Positions 1-12,889 are shown, numbered from the stretch's first letter. The stretch is 64,000 bases of DNA from Aquila chrysaetos chrysaetos (GCF_900496995.4 NC_044011.1:7224041-7288040), one strand, 5' to 3'. Numbers and translations are program-made. The notes: generated from the sequence alone by a model not told the origin.

Positions 1-89
1 AGCTTTGACCAATGAATCTCTTCACTTATCAGTGCCTTAGTTTCTTCATATATAAAACAGTGATTGTACTGGCCTTAAAAATGACTTGA

Positions 90-960
90 GGTTCCACAAA
101 GTGGTGCCCAAGCATTAAGTTTTGATATATATAATAAGCATGGGAAAATAAGGGGGTAAGGATATGTAAGGGGGCAGTTGCATGTAAAGGCATGCTGGTC
201 AGTATGCTTGTGTGACAATGCCCTGTACCTGGTCAGCACAGCCTGCTCTGTCTTCTCACTAAGCTCTATTTCTACCTGTCTTCCTGGGTAAGAGATTCTT
301 CTGTGTGCACGTATTTGTATGGAGGCCTAAACACCAGCAACTGTAGTCAGACCATGGGTTGGGGACCTGTGTGTCCGTGGTGCCTGCAGTTGGAGAGACC
401 AGAGGAAGTGAAAATTTGAGTGCTAGTGACTCTAGCTGGATGACAGGTCACAGGCGTCTATGCAGCTGTGGTCCCAACAACTGGAGTGAGTGAGGATGTA
501 AGTGCTGGCAACAGGACTGGGATCACAAGTCATGGAGGCCTGCATGTCTTGGATGCCAGCAACTGGAGAGACTGGAGTGCCTACGTATTGCGTGGGTACA
601 TATGTCAGGTGTAACAGCTAGCAAATGCCAAGCTGTACTTGCTGGCAAGTAGAGTAAGTGATTTGGGAGGTAGGTATCAAAGTGGCCATAAGCCTGCTTC
701 AGATACTGGAGACACCAGACGGTCTGAGATTTGGCTATTGGAGGGACCAGGATGTCCAAGCCAACTACTGGACAGACTGTAAGGTCTGGGGCTTGCCTAA
801 GAGACCCATTTGCATGTGTGTGTGTATCAGCCAACTGAAGATGAGACAATCCACAGCCCAGCTACTGAGTAGACTGAGTGTCTAAGGCCAGTTAATAGAG
901 GTATGCACCGTGAAGGTGTTTGTGCATGTGTGAGTGTGGGGGATCACTACTGCATATGTG
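90..960 (+). repeat. LTR-like dispersed repeat with internal tandem motif (copy 1)
   Basis: The left part (about 150-330) aligns by eye with 54240-54400 and 13705-13830: an AT-rich box, then a 'gctggtcagtatgcttgtg' type segment, then a pyrimidine-rich 'ctatttctacctgtcttcctgg' segment. From about 330 to 890 a loose tandem motif around 'ccagcaactggagtg' recurs every 40-70 bp (for example near 340, 386, 440, 477, 550). The order of parts suggests an LTR followed by a repetitive leader. I cannot name the family, and the edges are approximate. Confidence 0.5.
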
Positions 961-1939
961 TCAGTGCCAGTGAGCACGTGGGCTTGCAAGGTAACTCCCT
1001 CTGCCTTGAGAAGCAAGCTTGAGAGGTGTCCCATCTCAAGGGGAGATTACTGCCATGCAGCCAACTGCTTAGCAGGGAGAAGGCTCATTTAGGCTCTCAT
1101 ATTTATGGAATAAAGTGGGTAGCTTGTAGTCAAATTACATGCAATGGAAAACGTATGTATGAGACTCCTTGTACCCACAACTTTCTTTTTTCCTTGATAA
1201 ATGAGTCTTGGAAAAGCCATCCACTATTCCTGTGTTAATCGCACGATCCAAGCTCATACACATCATGCTCACTGTGTCACTCTGTTCCTTTGTGGGTTTT
1301 CAGAGAACAGACTGGAACTAAAGGAGTTCTTGACCTGATTACGGCTTAGGCCTTTATCTCCATTGGAGCCTTTACCAAACTACTGCTAGTTTGGTTAAGA
1401 AGTGGAGTGCATCTGTCACCACTCCCAAAGACATTTTTCTTGCAATTTGCAGAGAGCTGTAAATCACTCCAGCCAGGTTCACTGTAGAGTATTTCTTGCC
1501 TCTTGGGTAGCTGTAGTACAATTAGTGTTAAATGATCAAGTGAGCTATTGTCTGAAACTGGGGTGGGAAAGAAGTTTTTCCAGCAATAGGAGAGTCTCCC
1601 TATCTCTCCTTTACTATCTTCTCAGAAATATCTCCAAGGGAGAAATCCCTGTGCACACCACAGAAGCTTGAGCAACTTTTGAAAACTGCTTGAGCAGTTT
1701 TATGGGGTTAGGAGGTGTCTCACTTTCAGCTGACGGACCCCACCTTCTTTATCCTTAGATGCCTAGTCTCGATCAATGGTGGTTGAGTATTTAATTTAGA
1801 GAACATTCAGTATGAACTGAAATATTTAAAATAAAGTTCCTGCTGCTTTGGTGAACAAGCCTGGTATCTCTGGCTCTCTGGCAGGGGGGAGAGTCTGAAT
1901 GTGATCTCAGCTCCGTCCTCCGCACTGACTCCCCTTCAC
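961..1939. other. No recognisable feature
   Basis: This stretch has only short chance ORFs and no LINE, LTR or OR similarity that I recognise. An AATAAAG at about 1831 followed by a GC-richer segment could be the end of a decayed LTR, but no TG...CA boundaries are visible. Confidence 0.5.
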
Positions 1940-2135
1940 CGCCGAGTACAAGAGTGCAAGTCTCTCTTGTACTGGGGAACCCAGAACTGGACACAGTACT
2001 GCAGGTGTGGCCTCACCAGTGCTGAGTAGAGGGGAAGGATCACCACCCTTGACCTGCTGGCAATACCTTGCCTAATGCAGCCCAGGATACCGTCACCCTT
2101 CTGTGTGGCAATGACACATTGCTGGCTCGTGAATC
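1940..2135 (-). mobile_element. CR1 LINE fragment
   Basis: Read on the minus strand this matches the C-terminal part of CR1 ORF2. The plus strand shows the usual antisense phrases 'cttgtactggggaaccc', 'tactgcaggtgtggcctcac' and 'cagtgctgagtagagg'. It is truncated at both ends and has no intact reading frame. Confidence 0.85.
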
Positions 2136-2825
2136 AAATAACAGTTAACGCAAGGAATATTGAATTATTCCATCCCCAAGAAGGATCATGGTGTCACCAG
2201 TAGGAAGGTTTCTTCTTCCTTTTTTTGTATACACTCAGGGTTATTTTATGTCCCAAACACCCTTTTAGCTAGCACTTATTTCTTTTTGGCTCATAAACTT
2301 AGTTCTGTGATTGTTTCAGTCTGATAGTCCTTCTCCAGTCATGGTTTTATTTGTTTTGGGCATGCAAATGCACAAAGCTAAGCAAAAAATAAATAAATAA
2401 AACTGTACTTAAAAAATATGTCCATTAGTACCCAGACAATTTACTCTGAACAACCACACAAAACTTCTGGCTAGTCATAAATACAAGATCATCAAGTATT
2501 TCTGCTGTTACAGCTGATCCAAAAGCAAGTTGCAGGCACAGCCAGTTTCTTATATAACTTCGCATATAAAACTAAAAGTAAATAAAAATAAGTTTAGATC
2601 CAGACAACACCTGACAAATTCAGAGGCATGATACATATTATTCTTACATGCCTGGGGCCTGTTACTGGCACTGGCAGCTCCAAATTGGCTGGGCTGCAAT
2701 AGCAGGGGTTAGTCATTTTGTCTCAGTGTCTCCACCCGAGGCAATCTGTAAAGTATTCTGTGGGGGCTGGGTGAAATTAATGTGTGAGTATAACTGAAGC
2801 ACTGTGTGTCTCTAAGTTAAGATGG
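2136..2825. other. Unique AT-rich DNA
   Basis: No gene or repeat family is recognised. A short AAAT run (aaaataaataaataaaac) lies at about 2385-2402. Confidence 0.5.
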
Positions 2826-2830
2826 GTGGA

Positions 2831-3423
2831 TGTCATGGTTTAAGCCCAGCCGGCAACTAAGCACCACACAGGTGCTTGCTCACTCCCCCACAGTGGGATG
2901 GGGGGGGAAATTGGAAAAGTAAAGGTGAGAAAACTCATGAGCTAAGATAAAGACAATTTAATAGGTAAAGCAAGAGCTGTGCACACAAGCAAAGCAAAAC
3001 AAAGAATTCATTCACTACTTCCCATCGGCAGGCAGGTGTTCAGCCATCGCCAGGAAAGCAGGGCTCCATCACGTGTATTGGTTACTTGGGAAGACAAACG
3101 CCAGAACTCTATGCATCCCCCCTTTCTTCTTCTTCCACAGCTTTCTACATTGAGCATAATGTCATGTGGTGTGGAATATCCCTTGGGTCAGTTGGGGTCA
3201 GCTGTCCCAGCTGTGTCTCCTCCCAACTTCTTGTGCCCCCCCAGCCTCCTCGCTAGTGGAGTGGGGTGAGAAGCAGAAAATGCCTTGACTCTGTGTAAGC
3301 ACTGTTCAGCAATAACAAAACCATTCGTGTGTTATCAACACTGTTTCCACCACAAATCCAAAACACAGCCCCATAGTAGCTACAATGAAGAAAATTAACT
3401 CTATCCCAGCCAAAACCACCACA
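2831..3423 (-). mobile_element. Solo LTR, ERVL-type family A (copy 1)
   Basis: The element is 593 bp and runs TG...CA. On the minus strand it starts with a 'ggttttggctgggatagagtt' type segment and ends in a C-rich tract plus 'gcttagttgccggctggg'. It is flanked by an exact 5-bp target duplication, gtgga, at 2826-2830 and 3424-3428. No internal retroviral sequence is attached, so it is a solo LTR left by recombination between two LTRs. Two more full copies are at 33286-33862 and 60811-61434. The ERVL assignment rests on resemblance to widespread avian LTRs and has not been searched. Confidence 0.9.
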
Positions 3424-3428
3424 GTGGA

Positions 3429-6400
3429 CCAGGGCTGGACATAAACATGCATGGACAAGGGGAGGTCAGTGGGTTAATATGTATCTTGAATTTTCTGCAT
3501 CTTTCAGGGTTCAATCTGTTCACTTGAGGATTAATTCCTAGCCATGACAGAGGGTGAACATAGGGCTATTAAGATAAGAAGAAACTGGAGCAATGTGTTA
3601 CAATGGATCCATCAGATTGGCACTGTGGTTAAATTTCCCAGTTAAGATGGAGTATGGGAAATCATGACTGAAATAATCAGGGTGAAGCCTGAAGATGAAG
3701 GCCAGATTAGGATAGTGACTTAATTTATTCTAGGCAAGTTAGGCCTGAAGGATCAAATTGAAATTGAGAGTTAACACTGATATATGAAAGTGGAACAGCA
3801 CAGTTCAAGTCAAAAATGGACTTGTCAAAGGAAGGAAGTTAACAAAGGTGCTGGACAGGACATGGAATTAGAGAGAACTCAGCTGTCCTTGTCTATGGAA
3901 GTATTCAGCCTTCCTCTGTTTATTGGGTCACTTTTGTAAATCAGGTTGACCCTCTGAGAGTGAATGTAGGCCAGATACCAAAAGACCATAGTAAATGGCA
4001 TTTACTATGATTTTCACTCAAACACCTGACTGCAAGGGATGGTTTAATAGCGTGTCTGTGCTGAGTTGCAGCCCAACTTTTAAGGCAGTATAAAGATTTC
4101 TGGTGAGATTTATCCTCATTAGCTTCCCAAATCTAGCCCCATGGGGAATAAGAAGTCAGTCTCTAAAGGCTAACAAATACTTTAGCCTCCTGGATAATCT
4201 GACACACATTAGGATGTCATAGTTTGTTGACAAGGCCAAGGCCTTCCATTATCAGAGATGGAACAGATTATGGATACTGTAAACCACTCCTGTGGTCTAT
4301 TCCACCTCTTATACAGGAAGAGCTAGGACCTAGTAATGGGGATATATACAGACCAGATGGAATAGTTTTGCCTGAGAGGTCAGGCAAGAACAAGGAGCTG
4401 ACATAACCATGTCAGGCCAAACAGTGAGTTGGGATATGCCAGTGAGTTACATTGAGATAATGTGGGAGAAAGAATCCAGGACAGAAAGTTAAAATGGATA
4501 GGTTAGAACAGTGCAGAAAGTCTTCATTGCTCCTGACCTAGGAGTAAGGCTCAATCAGCATGCCTTTCACAGCTTAAAAGAGAATTGAATAGGTAAAATG
4601 AAAACAGTCTCCTCATTTCCTTAGGCTCCTTAGTAGTCCCAACCACCTAGAACAAATGTCTGGGATCTTTTTAGCTCCATGTGCTTGTCCACATTGAATC
4701 TGCAAATGAAAAACTTGTCTCCAGACTTCCACCAAACTTGAGTATGTGTCAGGATATTATGGCTCACACTGGGAGCTGAAGTAGATTGCTGTCACTCCCT
4801 TAGTGTCTTTGTACTTAAGTGCTCCGGTGATATAAATTAGGTAGAGTAGGTCTTTTGAAATACATTAGCGATATCTCTGAGGTATATTACTACTACTTTT
4901 TTGGCATGAGTGGGGTAAGATCTCACTGGTATAATGCAGCATACCTCAATGAGTGCCAAAGTTTCTGGTCCCTGTAAGAGGAAAATAGATGTTTTCACTT
5001 GAGTGAATAAGAGCCAGGCACCTATGTTCATATGTTAAGAGGTTCTTATTAATTCTTAGATTCAGATAATATGGATAATCTACTGCTATAACAACATTCT
5101 TACTTTTGTTCTCCATCCACACTAAAGCTTGCTCTACTTGTTTTCTTGAAGAGTGAATAGGAACTGAGCATGGATAAGTCAGCCCAGAGGAGACTGTATT
5201 TTGTTTTGTTGGGGCTGGAGGATGGCAGTGAAACAACAGGTTTGAACCAGATTGAGGCAGTGGGTGTAAAATGGACACAACAAACTAAACTAATTAACTA
5301 ACAGTTATGGATCTGGACAAGAAATGAGCAGGATAGTTGACTGACACATAAGAATAGTGGATTAGGCTCAGATGTTCAAACTTGGAACTAACTCTAATGG
5401 ATTAAAATTGAGCACAAACAGAAACAAATAGGACCAGGCCAGAGCAGAAAGATAAAATTTATAGATGAGGCCAGGGCATAGTTTTAAGCTAATCTCACAG
5501 TTCTTGCTTCCATCAGGATTCAAATAAGAAATAATTTTGATCTCAAGGCAGAGAATGGGCACCAGATATCCAGATTCCATTAACTGTCTTTACTCTAATG
5601 AGGGAAAATGTCAGGTTAATGTAATCAAGATAGCTCCACTACTTTCTCTGCACTACAATCTATTACTGATGTAAAATAACAGTGATTTTCAGGCTGCCTA
5701 TAATTAGACTGATATAGGGCTAGAATATCTTGACTAAAACTCCTTCTTAGAAAACCTTTGTCCCAGGTCACCCATGATTAGCTCGGAAGACTTTCAATCA
5801 TGACTAGACAGATTAGTCCTTAGGAGTGGATCCAAGTTCAATCTGTCTTAGAGCCAACAAGCTACCCCCATTTCTGGAAAGGCAAGGGTAAAATTTCAGA
5901 TCAAAGAAGTCCCAGATTATAATAATGGACATCATTTTGTCGCCACACTATTCTCCACTGCCAATTGATATCCCAGCCGTACGCCAAGCCATCTTCAGAA
6001 ATAACTCCAGCACTGCTTGTGGCACAGTTCTGCAAGTCTGATGAACTGCCCCCCACCCTCCTCCAACTCTCCCTTCTGCAGTAGCAGCTCTAGCAGTTGG
6101 TGCTCTTGTCTCTGGAGATGGTGCCTGCAGCACATACTCAGGCTACTGCTTCCATCTATCGCCCACCAGCGTTCATTGCAAGCTAATTCCTGCCGGTGAG
6201 CCATCAGAACAGCAGAAAGCAGCAGCCTGAAGTAATCTTCCCCTGCCACACCAGGGTTACCCAGCAGAAAGATGAACTTAAGCAGCTGAGAGTCACTATG
6301 GATGGACTCGATTAAAGGAGATGTTGCACTGTTGTCAGGCATCTGGAAACTGTTGGTGACAGAATGTGACTGAATGAACCTGAGAGATGGGCTTGGCATG

Positions 6401-8500
6401 AATGTAGCACACCAGGGGTCTGGGTGAAGAGGGGAGGTCCAGGTCAGGCAACCAGTTACGTGCTCACATGGTTCAAACATGTAATGATCAGGACCAACAG
6501 TAGCTTAGCAAGTAAAGACCATACCAGAATTCAGGTGGCAGGAAGGTGCTTGATGAATCAGTGAGTTAGATGCTGCTAATCTACAGAGGGGTGTAATGTG
6601 GAATGTGCAGGCTGAAACAGTGATGGAGCAAACTAAGGAAAGGTTGTGATTTACCTTCAGGAGATCAGACCAGAACATAATACACAACTGAGGAATGAGG
6701 CAAGGCTTATGACAAAACACATGGGGAGGAGAGTTACAGCAGTACATAGTGGGTAATCCAGAAGAGAGCAGTGTGTTGATATTGATAAACATGATCAGGG
6801 AAGTCAGTTACATCTAAAAGGCCAGCCTGGGACAATGGTTTAATGTAGGTACTCTGAATATGCCAAAGTAAATCTTACAGCCTCGTATAGTCAAATTCAT
6901 CAAAGATCCTTTGCTGCAGCTGTCTTACTAGGCAAATCTGGAGACATTTTCAAATGTGATTAGTTCATAAAGCTATAATAGGCTGTGTTCTGCAAGTCAG
7001 CCACTGCTGGGTTTCAGCAGGAACGCTCTCCCACACACTCACTTCTTCCTGCTGTGCACTTATGCTTCCATTTGCCCCAGACCATCAATTCAGGCAACTA
7101 GTATCTCTTTCATCTTCCTGGTAACCTCTTACATGTGATTATGTTCACGGCCATTTTCCTAATCTGTGTCTACAGAGTTTGGTAACAGTTTGCACAACAA
7201 AACATCAGGAGGATCACACTGTAGATGCACACTGAAAATTGTGGATGAAGAAAAGAACTCCAAAGGGATTTGCATGTGTGGTTAACAATAGAGAAAAGCA
7301 CAGCTGATGCTGACTGTCAGCTCTATTTGCTGAATAGGACCTTGATTTCAGTCAGTTTTAATCAAGTGTGATTTTCTAAGGGGTAGGCGTAAATGGAGGA
7401 ATCAAGGCATGGAAGAGGTATTTCAGTCCACCATGGAACTATGATGGACTCAGCTGGAGTAGTGGGTAGCAAAAATGGACATGGCTTGGGGGACAAGTCT
7501 AGTAGGGATGTACAGCACAAGGGCAGATGGTTGAGATGTCTTTGAAGGCTGCAGGTCTCATTCAAAAGGCCATGATGAAGTAGCAGCTGTCACTGGTGTG
7601 GTAAATGTAGTTGGAGCAGGATAAAGGCATACCTTAAAGTGGATAGGCCAAGTCAGGACAGCAGAATAACATATGGGGACTTTTGCAATAGTGATTTAGG
7701 GTCAAAGGTCAGGTATGACACAGGAATCAAATGTGTTTGCTAGACAAAAAGCTGTTTTGACAGGGGTAAAAAAAGCCACATCAATAGGTTAACTCAGATG
7801 TGCTGAACTGAGGTCGTGAAGGAATGAAAAATGGATAAGGCCAGAGCAGGGTTAGTGTGGACAGTACAAAGACAGAAGGATGAGGAATATGTCCAAAGGC
7901 AATGGATAGAGCATAATGGTCAGGCCATGATGGGGCAGTAGGATAAAATAACATGAAATGAATAGAGTGGGCTAGGGAAATGGTTAGAGTCAATGGGGGA
8001 TGCATTAGTTCAGACTAAGTCATTTGCAATGGGCCATGGTGAATAGGCCAGGCAAGGGTACTACATTAATTCAGACAGCAGCTGGAGCAGGTGACACCAA
8101 AGTTAGATAACACAAGTCAGATAACTAAGAACTGTATTTGGTACAACAGACCAAGTGAGGGAGTGGTATGTCATGAGGAGTTGGAGACAGCAGTGAGGTA
8201 CATCAGGCTGGAGTGTGGATAACATGGTTAAGACAATGGTTAGCATGGATAAAGGATAGAATGGATAATCCAAGGCAGAACAATAGTTTAATATGTATGA
8301 AATGTGCTGTGACAAGTAGTGCGATGAATAGGGCACGCGAGCAAAAGGTTCAGGGCTTGAATAACAAGCTGAGTTACTAGGGTACAAGGGTGCGTCAGAC
8401 TAGCATGGCTGAGTCCAAAACTCTGGGCTCCTGTTTGCTTGGAACACAGTTGAAGTTTACCAGTATATGCCATGCAAGGTCACTAATTGCTTTCAGATGG
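3429..8500. repeat. Purine-rich region, probably a decayed minisatellite
   Basis: A loose motif near 'atggataggccaggncag' recurs on the plus strand, for example at 4493, 5427, 7648, 7826, 8042 and 8254, mixed with 'aatggtttaatatg' phrases (4040, 6832, 8282). Plus-strand frames are full of TAG and TGA triplets, so the longer ORFs here are nearly all on the minus strand and look like chance. I could not fix a period by eye; spacing seems to be tens of bases and irregular. One GC-richer patch at 5940-6480 stands apart. Confidence 0.35.
5995..6480 (-). CDS. Unrecognised 161-codon open frame, doubtful gene
   Basis: This is the longest open frame in the 3.4-8.5 kb region, with GC content above its surroundings. 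The predicted protein has a Leu/Gln/Glu-rich stretch at residues 119-137 (RHHLQRQEHQLLELLLQKG) that could form a helix, and several tryptophans and cysteines. I recognise no domain, no signal peptide, no splice sites and no partner exon. A processed pseudogene, a transposon fragment or chance are all possible. The overlapping minus frame 5948-6133 is a shadow. Confidence 0.15.
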   Translation of the reverse strand: MFEPCEHVTGCLTWTSPLHPDPWCATFMPSPSLRFIQSHSVTNSFQMPDNSATSPLIESIHSDSQLLKFIFLLGNPGVAGEDYFRLLLSAVLMAHRQELACNERWWAIDGSSSLSMCCRHHLQRQEHQLLELLLQKGELEEGGGQFIRLAELCHKQCWSYF

Positions 8501-10140
8501 AAGTCTCCTTTAACCACTTCAATGGGGCCTAGACTGAAAGTTATAGCCTAGAAAATGGGCTGTTCCTGACCTGGTCCTGCTATGCCATGCATTGGGTATG
8601 CATGTGACATGCACTTTGACAGTGCAGTGCTTTGGGACTGGAAAGGGTAAGTAGTCTGTAACTCAGAATGGTATGGCCCCATTCCCCTCTCTCTCTGAGG
8701 CACTCTCCTAATATTTACTTGTAGATTCTGGTGTAAAAAAGGGAACCAGCACATTTATAGGAAAGGAGCAATTTTTAATGTACCTCCTTAGGTACTGGTA
8801 ATGGTGAGAAAGAGTTCATTCTAGTGGAGATATTTTTGTTTTACACTGGAGCATGTGGCTTTGAACTTTTGAGCCTGATTCAGTAGGAGTGCATTAGCTT
8901 TGGTTAAAGCAATTTACACCAGCCAGGAATATTACCTATGATCTCTGTCCCTTGCAGAAATGCAATCTTTGCTGCCTTTGGTCCTTGCTCCTGGGAGTTA
9001 TTAAATAACATTACGCTTTCTCTGGCCAGGGTTAAGCAAGGCCCTATTTGCATGCAGGTGCACATTGGCCCAGTGACCCCAACGCAATGTCCTGACAGCC
9101 CCTGGAGTTGGTCAGAAGTTTTTGAAAAACCCTAACTCTCTCCAGCTCTGATGTTACAAGGGTGTAACATCAGAGACACCAGTGTTCCCACTCATGTAGT
9201 TTTGATTGATGTGATTCTGCCTTTCCTTCAGACAATGAAATATTTGTCTTCAGTAAAAAACTAAGAGCAATTAACTGGAGCTAACAAGGACTTCTGGGAT
9301 TAGACTCACTCCTGAGGTTAAAAACTTTCCTAGATGGTGATTGGCCCTCTTCGCAATTCTCTACAGCCCAGTGCCTCCCCTGGGAGGGACTCAGCTAAAC
9401 ACAAAGGCCTAGTTAAAAGTTCGTGAAACTCTAGTGCCTTGGGATAAATGCACTCAACATCTTCAAAAGAAACTTAATTGTCTTGGGAAGAGGGGACAAG
9501 AAGCAAGGCATGTGAGCAAAGGCAGAGGGAAAGAGCTGGAGAAACTGAAAGACAGAGGCAAATTCAAGATATTTTTAATATCGATGGGAAAATCTGCAGT
9601 GCAAACCCTGCTGTTATTTGCCCTGTGTCTAAAATGCATCCTGCTCATCAGTGTTTCTTAGTGTAGGTCTTCCTGAGACTCAGTCATCTGTGTGAATGCT
9701 GACATGCTGCAGTTAATTCCTGATCTGTTACAATTTAAAGTCTAAATAATCTGCTTGTTAGCACAAGAATGATTGTCTTGTTTCAGAGCAGATATGTTAA
9801 TTCATACCATCTGTGCTCCAAGAATAGAGGACCATTTTGGACTCATGATCTCCATATACTTTCTCACAAATAAAAAAGACCAATTTTCTTTCCACTCAGT
9901 GCAGTATGTGTCAGAAGTAAGACCATTAGACACACTATGTGTGCATGAGAAGAGATCATGCTAAGACACGTTATCTATTGCTCATCCCTGTACAAATCAG
10001 AAATAGCTGGTCAGGTTGCCCAGCGACCTGTTCAGTAAAGTTTTTAATATCTCTAAGGATATGTGCTTCTGTAGGCACAAGTTCCAATATTTTGAGTGTT
10101 AGAGAAAAATATATCATGATGGATTTAATAGCCTGAGAGA
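8501..10140. other. Unique sequence, no gene recognised
   Basis: Only short chance ORFs are present (the longest about 75 codons). A purine-rich tract lies at 9480-9570 and a perfect hairpin at 9146-9175, listed separately. Confidence 0.5.
9146..9175. other. Perfect 13-bp inverted repeat, 4-nt loop
   Basis: The arms are ctctgatgttaca (9146-9158) and tgtaacatcagag (9163-9175), separated by aggg. Pairing stops on both sides of the arms. No microRNA-length extension is visible, and the function is unknown. Confidence 0.8.
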
Positions 10141-10149
10141 GACAAGGCT

Positions 10150-10780
10150 ATTGCCACTCCATGTCCCCAGGGCTGAAGTTGTATTTCCAGCAGGCACATG
10201 CACACAGAGCACACATATACACCACATATGTAGATACATACGTAGATACATACATGTATACATATATATGTACACATATACATGGCTAGCCACACAGATT
10301 GCAGACACCCAGAGCACCCACACAAACATGGGACCAAAGGCCTCATCCTGCTCCCCTCTCTGGCTGAGAAGAATGGAGGGCCACCAGTGAGAATATGTTT
10401 GTGTGTGTATATATACACACATGTACAAGGTGTATCCCCCCGGCAGTCAGGTTCTGACACTCAATCTGCCCAGTAGCTGGCTCTAGCTCCTTGTCTCCCC
10501 AGTTGCTGGCATCTAGACACAAGAGCCCCTGAGACAGCAGTCCTACTCCAGCTGCTGTTACAGACCGTCACAAATACACACATGCAGCTGGCTAGGGCTC
10601 CTCTGGTCCCACAGCCGACCTCCCCATGCTCTTGCCCCTATAGACAGACTAACATTCTCACACCTAGAGCCCACCAGGGCTCCCTTGGTCTCATAGCCGA
10701 ACCCAGCGTGTCCCACACCACTAGGCTGTGACCCCTCTTAGTCTGAAAGCTGATCTGAAGAGCTGCTCCTGATGACTATT
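10150..10780 (-). repeat. LTR-like dispersed repeat, internal tandem part, with microsatellites (copy 2)
   Basis: From about 10440 the plus strand carries 'ccagttgctggcat' and 'ctccagctgctg' phrases, the reverse complement of the tandem motif at 330-890 and 54410-54660. To the left, 10195-10285 is a CA/TA-rich microsatellite with repeated 'agatacatac' units, and 10395-10430 is a second gt/ta/ca tract. The overlapping ORFs at 10114-10460 on both strands are artefacts of these simple repeats. Confidence 0.45.
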
Positions 10781-11384
10781 CTTATTGGGTGTCATACTTG
10801 GACACTGGGGCTGATCAAACTGCTGGGACAGCCCTGGGAAGGGCCCGTACAAGGTGCTTGTTCTTCACAGAGTCCTTGTTTTGGGTTCCCATATGCTCCT
10901 GTGCTCCTCTGGGCTTGTGCAGATGAGTCTTTCATGGGCTGATGGCTCCTGTGATGAGCCCAGGAGTAGCCCAGCAGAGCATTATTTGTGCTCCCTACCT
11001 GCTCTTGTGGTCCTTTGTGTTCTGTACTCCTTTGTGGATGTGCAGACAAGCTTTCATCACATAACGTAATATCAACGACCCTCAGGATAAATAAAAAAAT
11101 AAATTAAAAAATCCTTGTATCTCACTAGAATTTCCTCTGTTGCCACCTGAGGTCCTTGCTCCTCACCTGTCTAGGTCCATATTCATTACATTCTCCCATT
11201 TGGGAGGTGTAGACAGTAATGACATCTCCCCTTAGACTTCTGTTCCTAACATACCCACCTTTCTCAGTTTTTCCTCCAATGTCTTGTGTTCCAGCTATGT
11301 TTTTGTAATAAGAAAAGACAGTGATGGCCCTTCACTGTCTTAACTGTAGTTTGTATGTCACTATCTTTCTTGTCCTGAGCAATC
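10781..11384. other. No gene; possibly more decayed repeat
   Basis: From 10800 to 11050 there are recurring 'tgctcctgtg' and 'tgtgctc' phrases, resembling another diffuse tandem region. From 11060 to 11384 nothing is recognised. Confidence 0.35.
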
Positions 11385-11745
11385 CCAGACTGGACAGGGT
11401 ACTGCAAACAGGGATCTTACAAGTGCCAACTAGAGGGTAAAAATGGCTTCCATCACCCTGCTAGCTACAGTCTTACTAAGTGAGGTGAGAATGTGTTTGG
11501 CTGCCTTTGCTGCAAGGATGTGCTGCCTACTGTTCAGCTTGCACCTCCAGATGCTTTCTACAAAGCCCCAACCTGTCCTGTTGCATAGAGTTACTCTTAT
11601 CTGGGTGCCAGACTTTGCATTTGTCCTTGATGAAATCCATGAAGTTCCTGGCAGCCCATTTCTCCAGCCTGTTGAGTTGCTTACAAATAGCAGCTCTGCT
11701 CTCCAGCATATCAACACTCTCCTCAGTTTGATATAATTCACAGTA
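11385..11745 (-). mobile_element. CR1 LINE fragment (ORF2, end of reverse transcriptase)
   Basis: On the plus strand this reads as antisense CR1: 'atcccagactggacagg' near the left end, 'gactttgcatttgtcctt' near 11610, and 'gcccatttctccagcctg' near 11662. The minus-strand frame 11430-11741 keeps 103 codons open but is shifted against the CR1 protein in places. Old and truncated. Confidence 0.8.
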
Positions 11746-12889
11746 CTATACTCTGACCTGATATCCAGGTTCTTTAGTTAAGACATTGTAAAATGTAAAA
11801 AAACAACTACAAAGGGATCCAAAATACACAGGTCTCCATGATTTAAGAAGTACAGTTTAGAAGGGCTACTGGAAGTGACTACAGTGTTAGTCTGAATCTT
11901 TCTACCTTTCACTTCCCATTCTGTTCCTGAAATATCTAAGCTGCACACAGTCTATGTAAGTCCTGGGATTCTTCTGAAGTGGAACAACAAACATTTTTCC
12001 CAGTGAAAACCTCAGAACATGTAAGTTTTTAGATTAGTAAAGGCAGGACTCCACTAGTCCATATTAGAAACACCACTGAAGGACTCGTTCTTTTCACCCA
12101 GGCAAGTCTGCCAACAATATTCACGTCACTGAGCTCCTTCACTTTCTTATGACATGTCTTTCTATGTGCCTATCTGCATGTGGAGAACTGTGAGCAAGCA
12201 TCTCATTGTTTTCAATATCTTATGAGCTTTTGAATACTAAAACTCTTGAATAATGTTTAAGTTACTTTATGGTAGTGTGTTTCATGTCATGACAGATCCA
12301 GTAAGAGGCAATGGGGGCCTGGAACATTAAAGATCTCTGTTATGTGCAGTGACATTACAAACTATTGTAGTAGCTTTACCAGCTAAAGATTGTTCCCAAA
12401 ATAATGCTTATGAATTGATTCTCAGTTAAACCAAGTTTTAGTTTGTATTATTGGCTGGTTTATTTTGGTTTGAATGGAACCCTTTTTCTTCTGTCCAATA
12501 CATACATTTGTATGAAGATTCATATTTGAGAATTTCTTTTGATTAATCCAAAGCTGCATTATTACATAAATGTATACTGTGGTGAAACTTGTCTGCAATC
12601 AGAAAGAAAATACACCTTGGGCACTAATCACAAGGTAAGAAACTTCCCTCTGATGACTTTGGCAGTGTGCTTTCTTTTTGGTGTTAACTTAGCAGACATT
12701 GGACTGGCTTGTGGAGTCATACCCACAAGGTGAGTATGTATAGCAAGAAAGGAAGTCAATCAGCTATCTCTGTTTCTGCTGGGATTCCTCTGGGATAAGT
12801 ATTAACCAGTACAGAATTCAGAAGGTATGAATGAACAGATTAGAGAAAAAGTGACACCATCTCTAGCAACATCTGAACCAACTGTCCTT
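11746..12889. other. Unique AT-rich sequence
   Basis: No repeat family or gene is recognised. The 64-codon ORF at 12539-12733 has no supporting features. Confidence 0.5.

Noticed and set aside
10114-10476. Overlapping ORFs of 64-111 codons on both strands
   Set aside because: Produced by CA/TA microsatellites; repeated Tyr, Cys, Thr and Met residues only.
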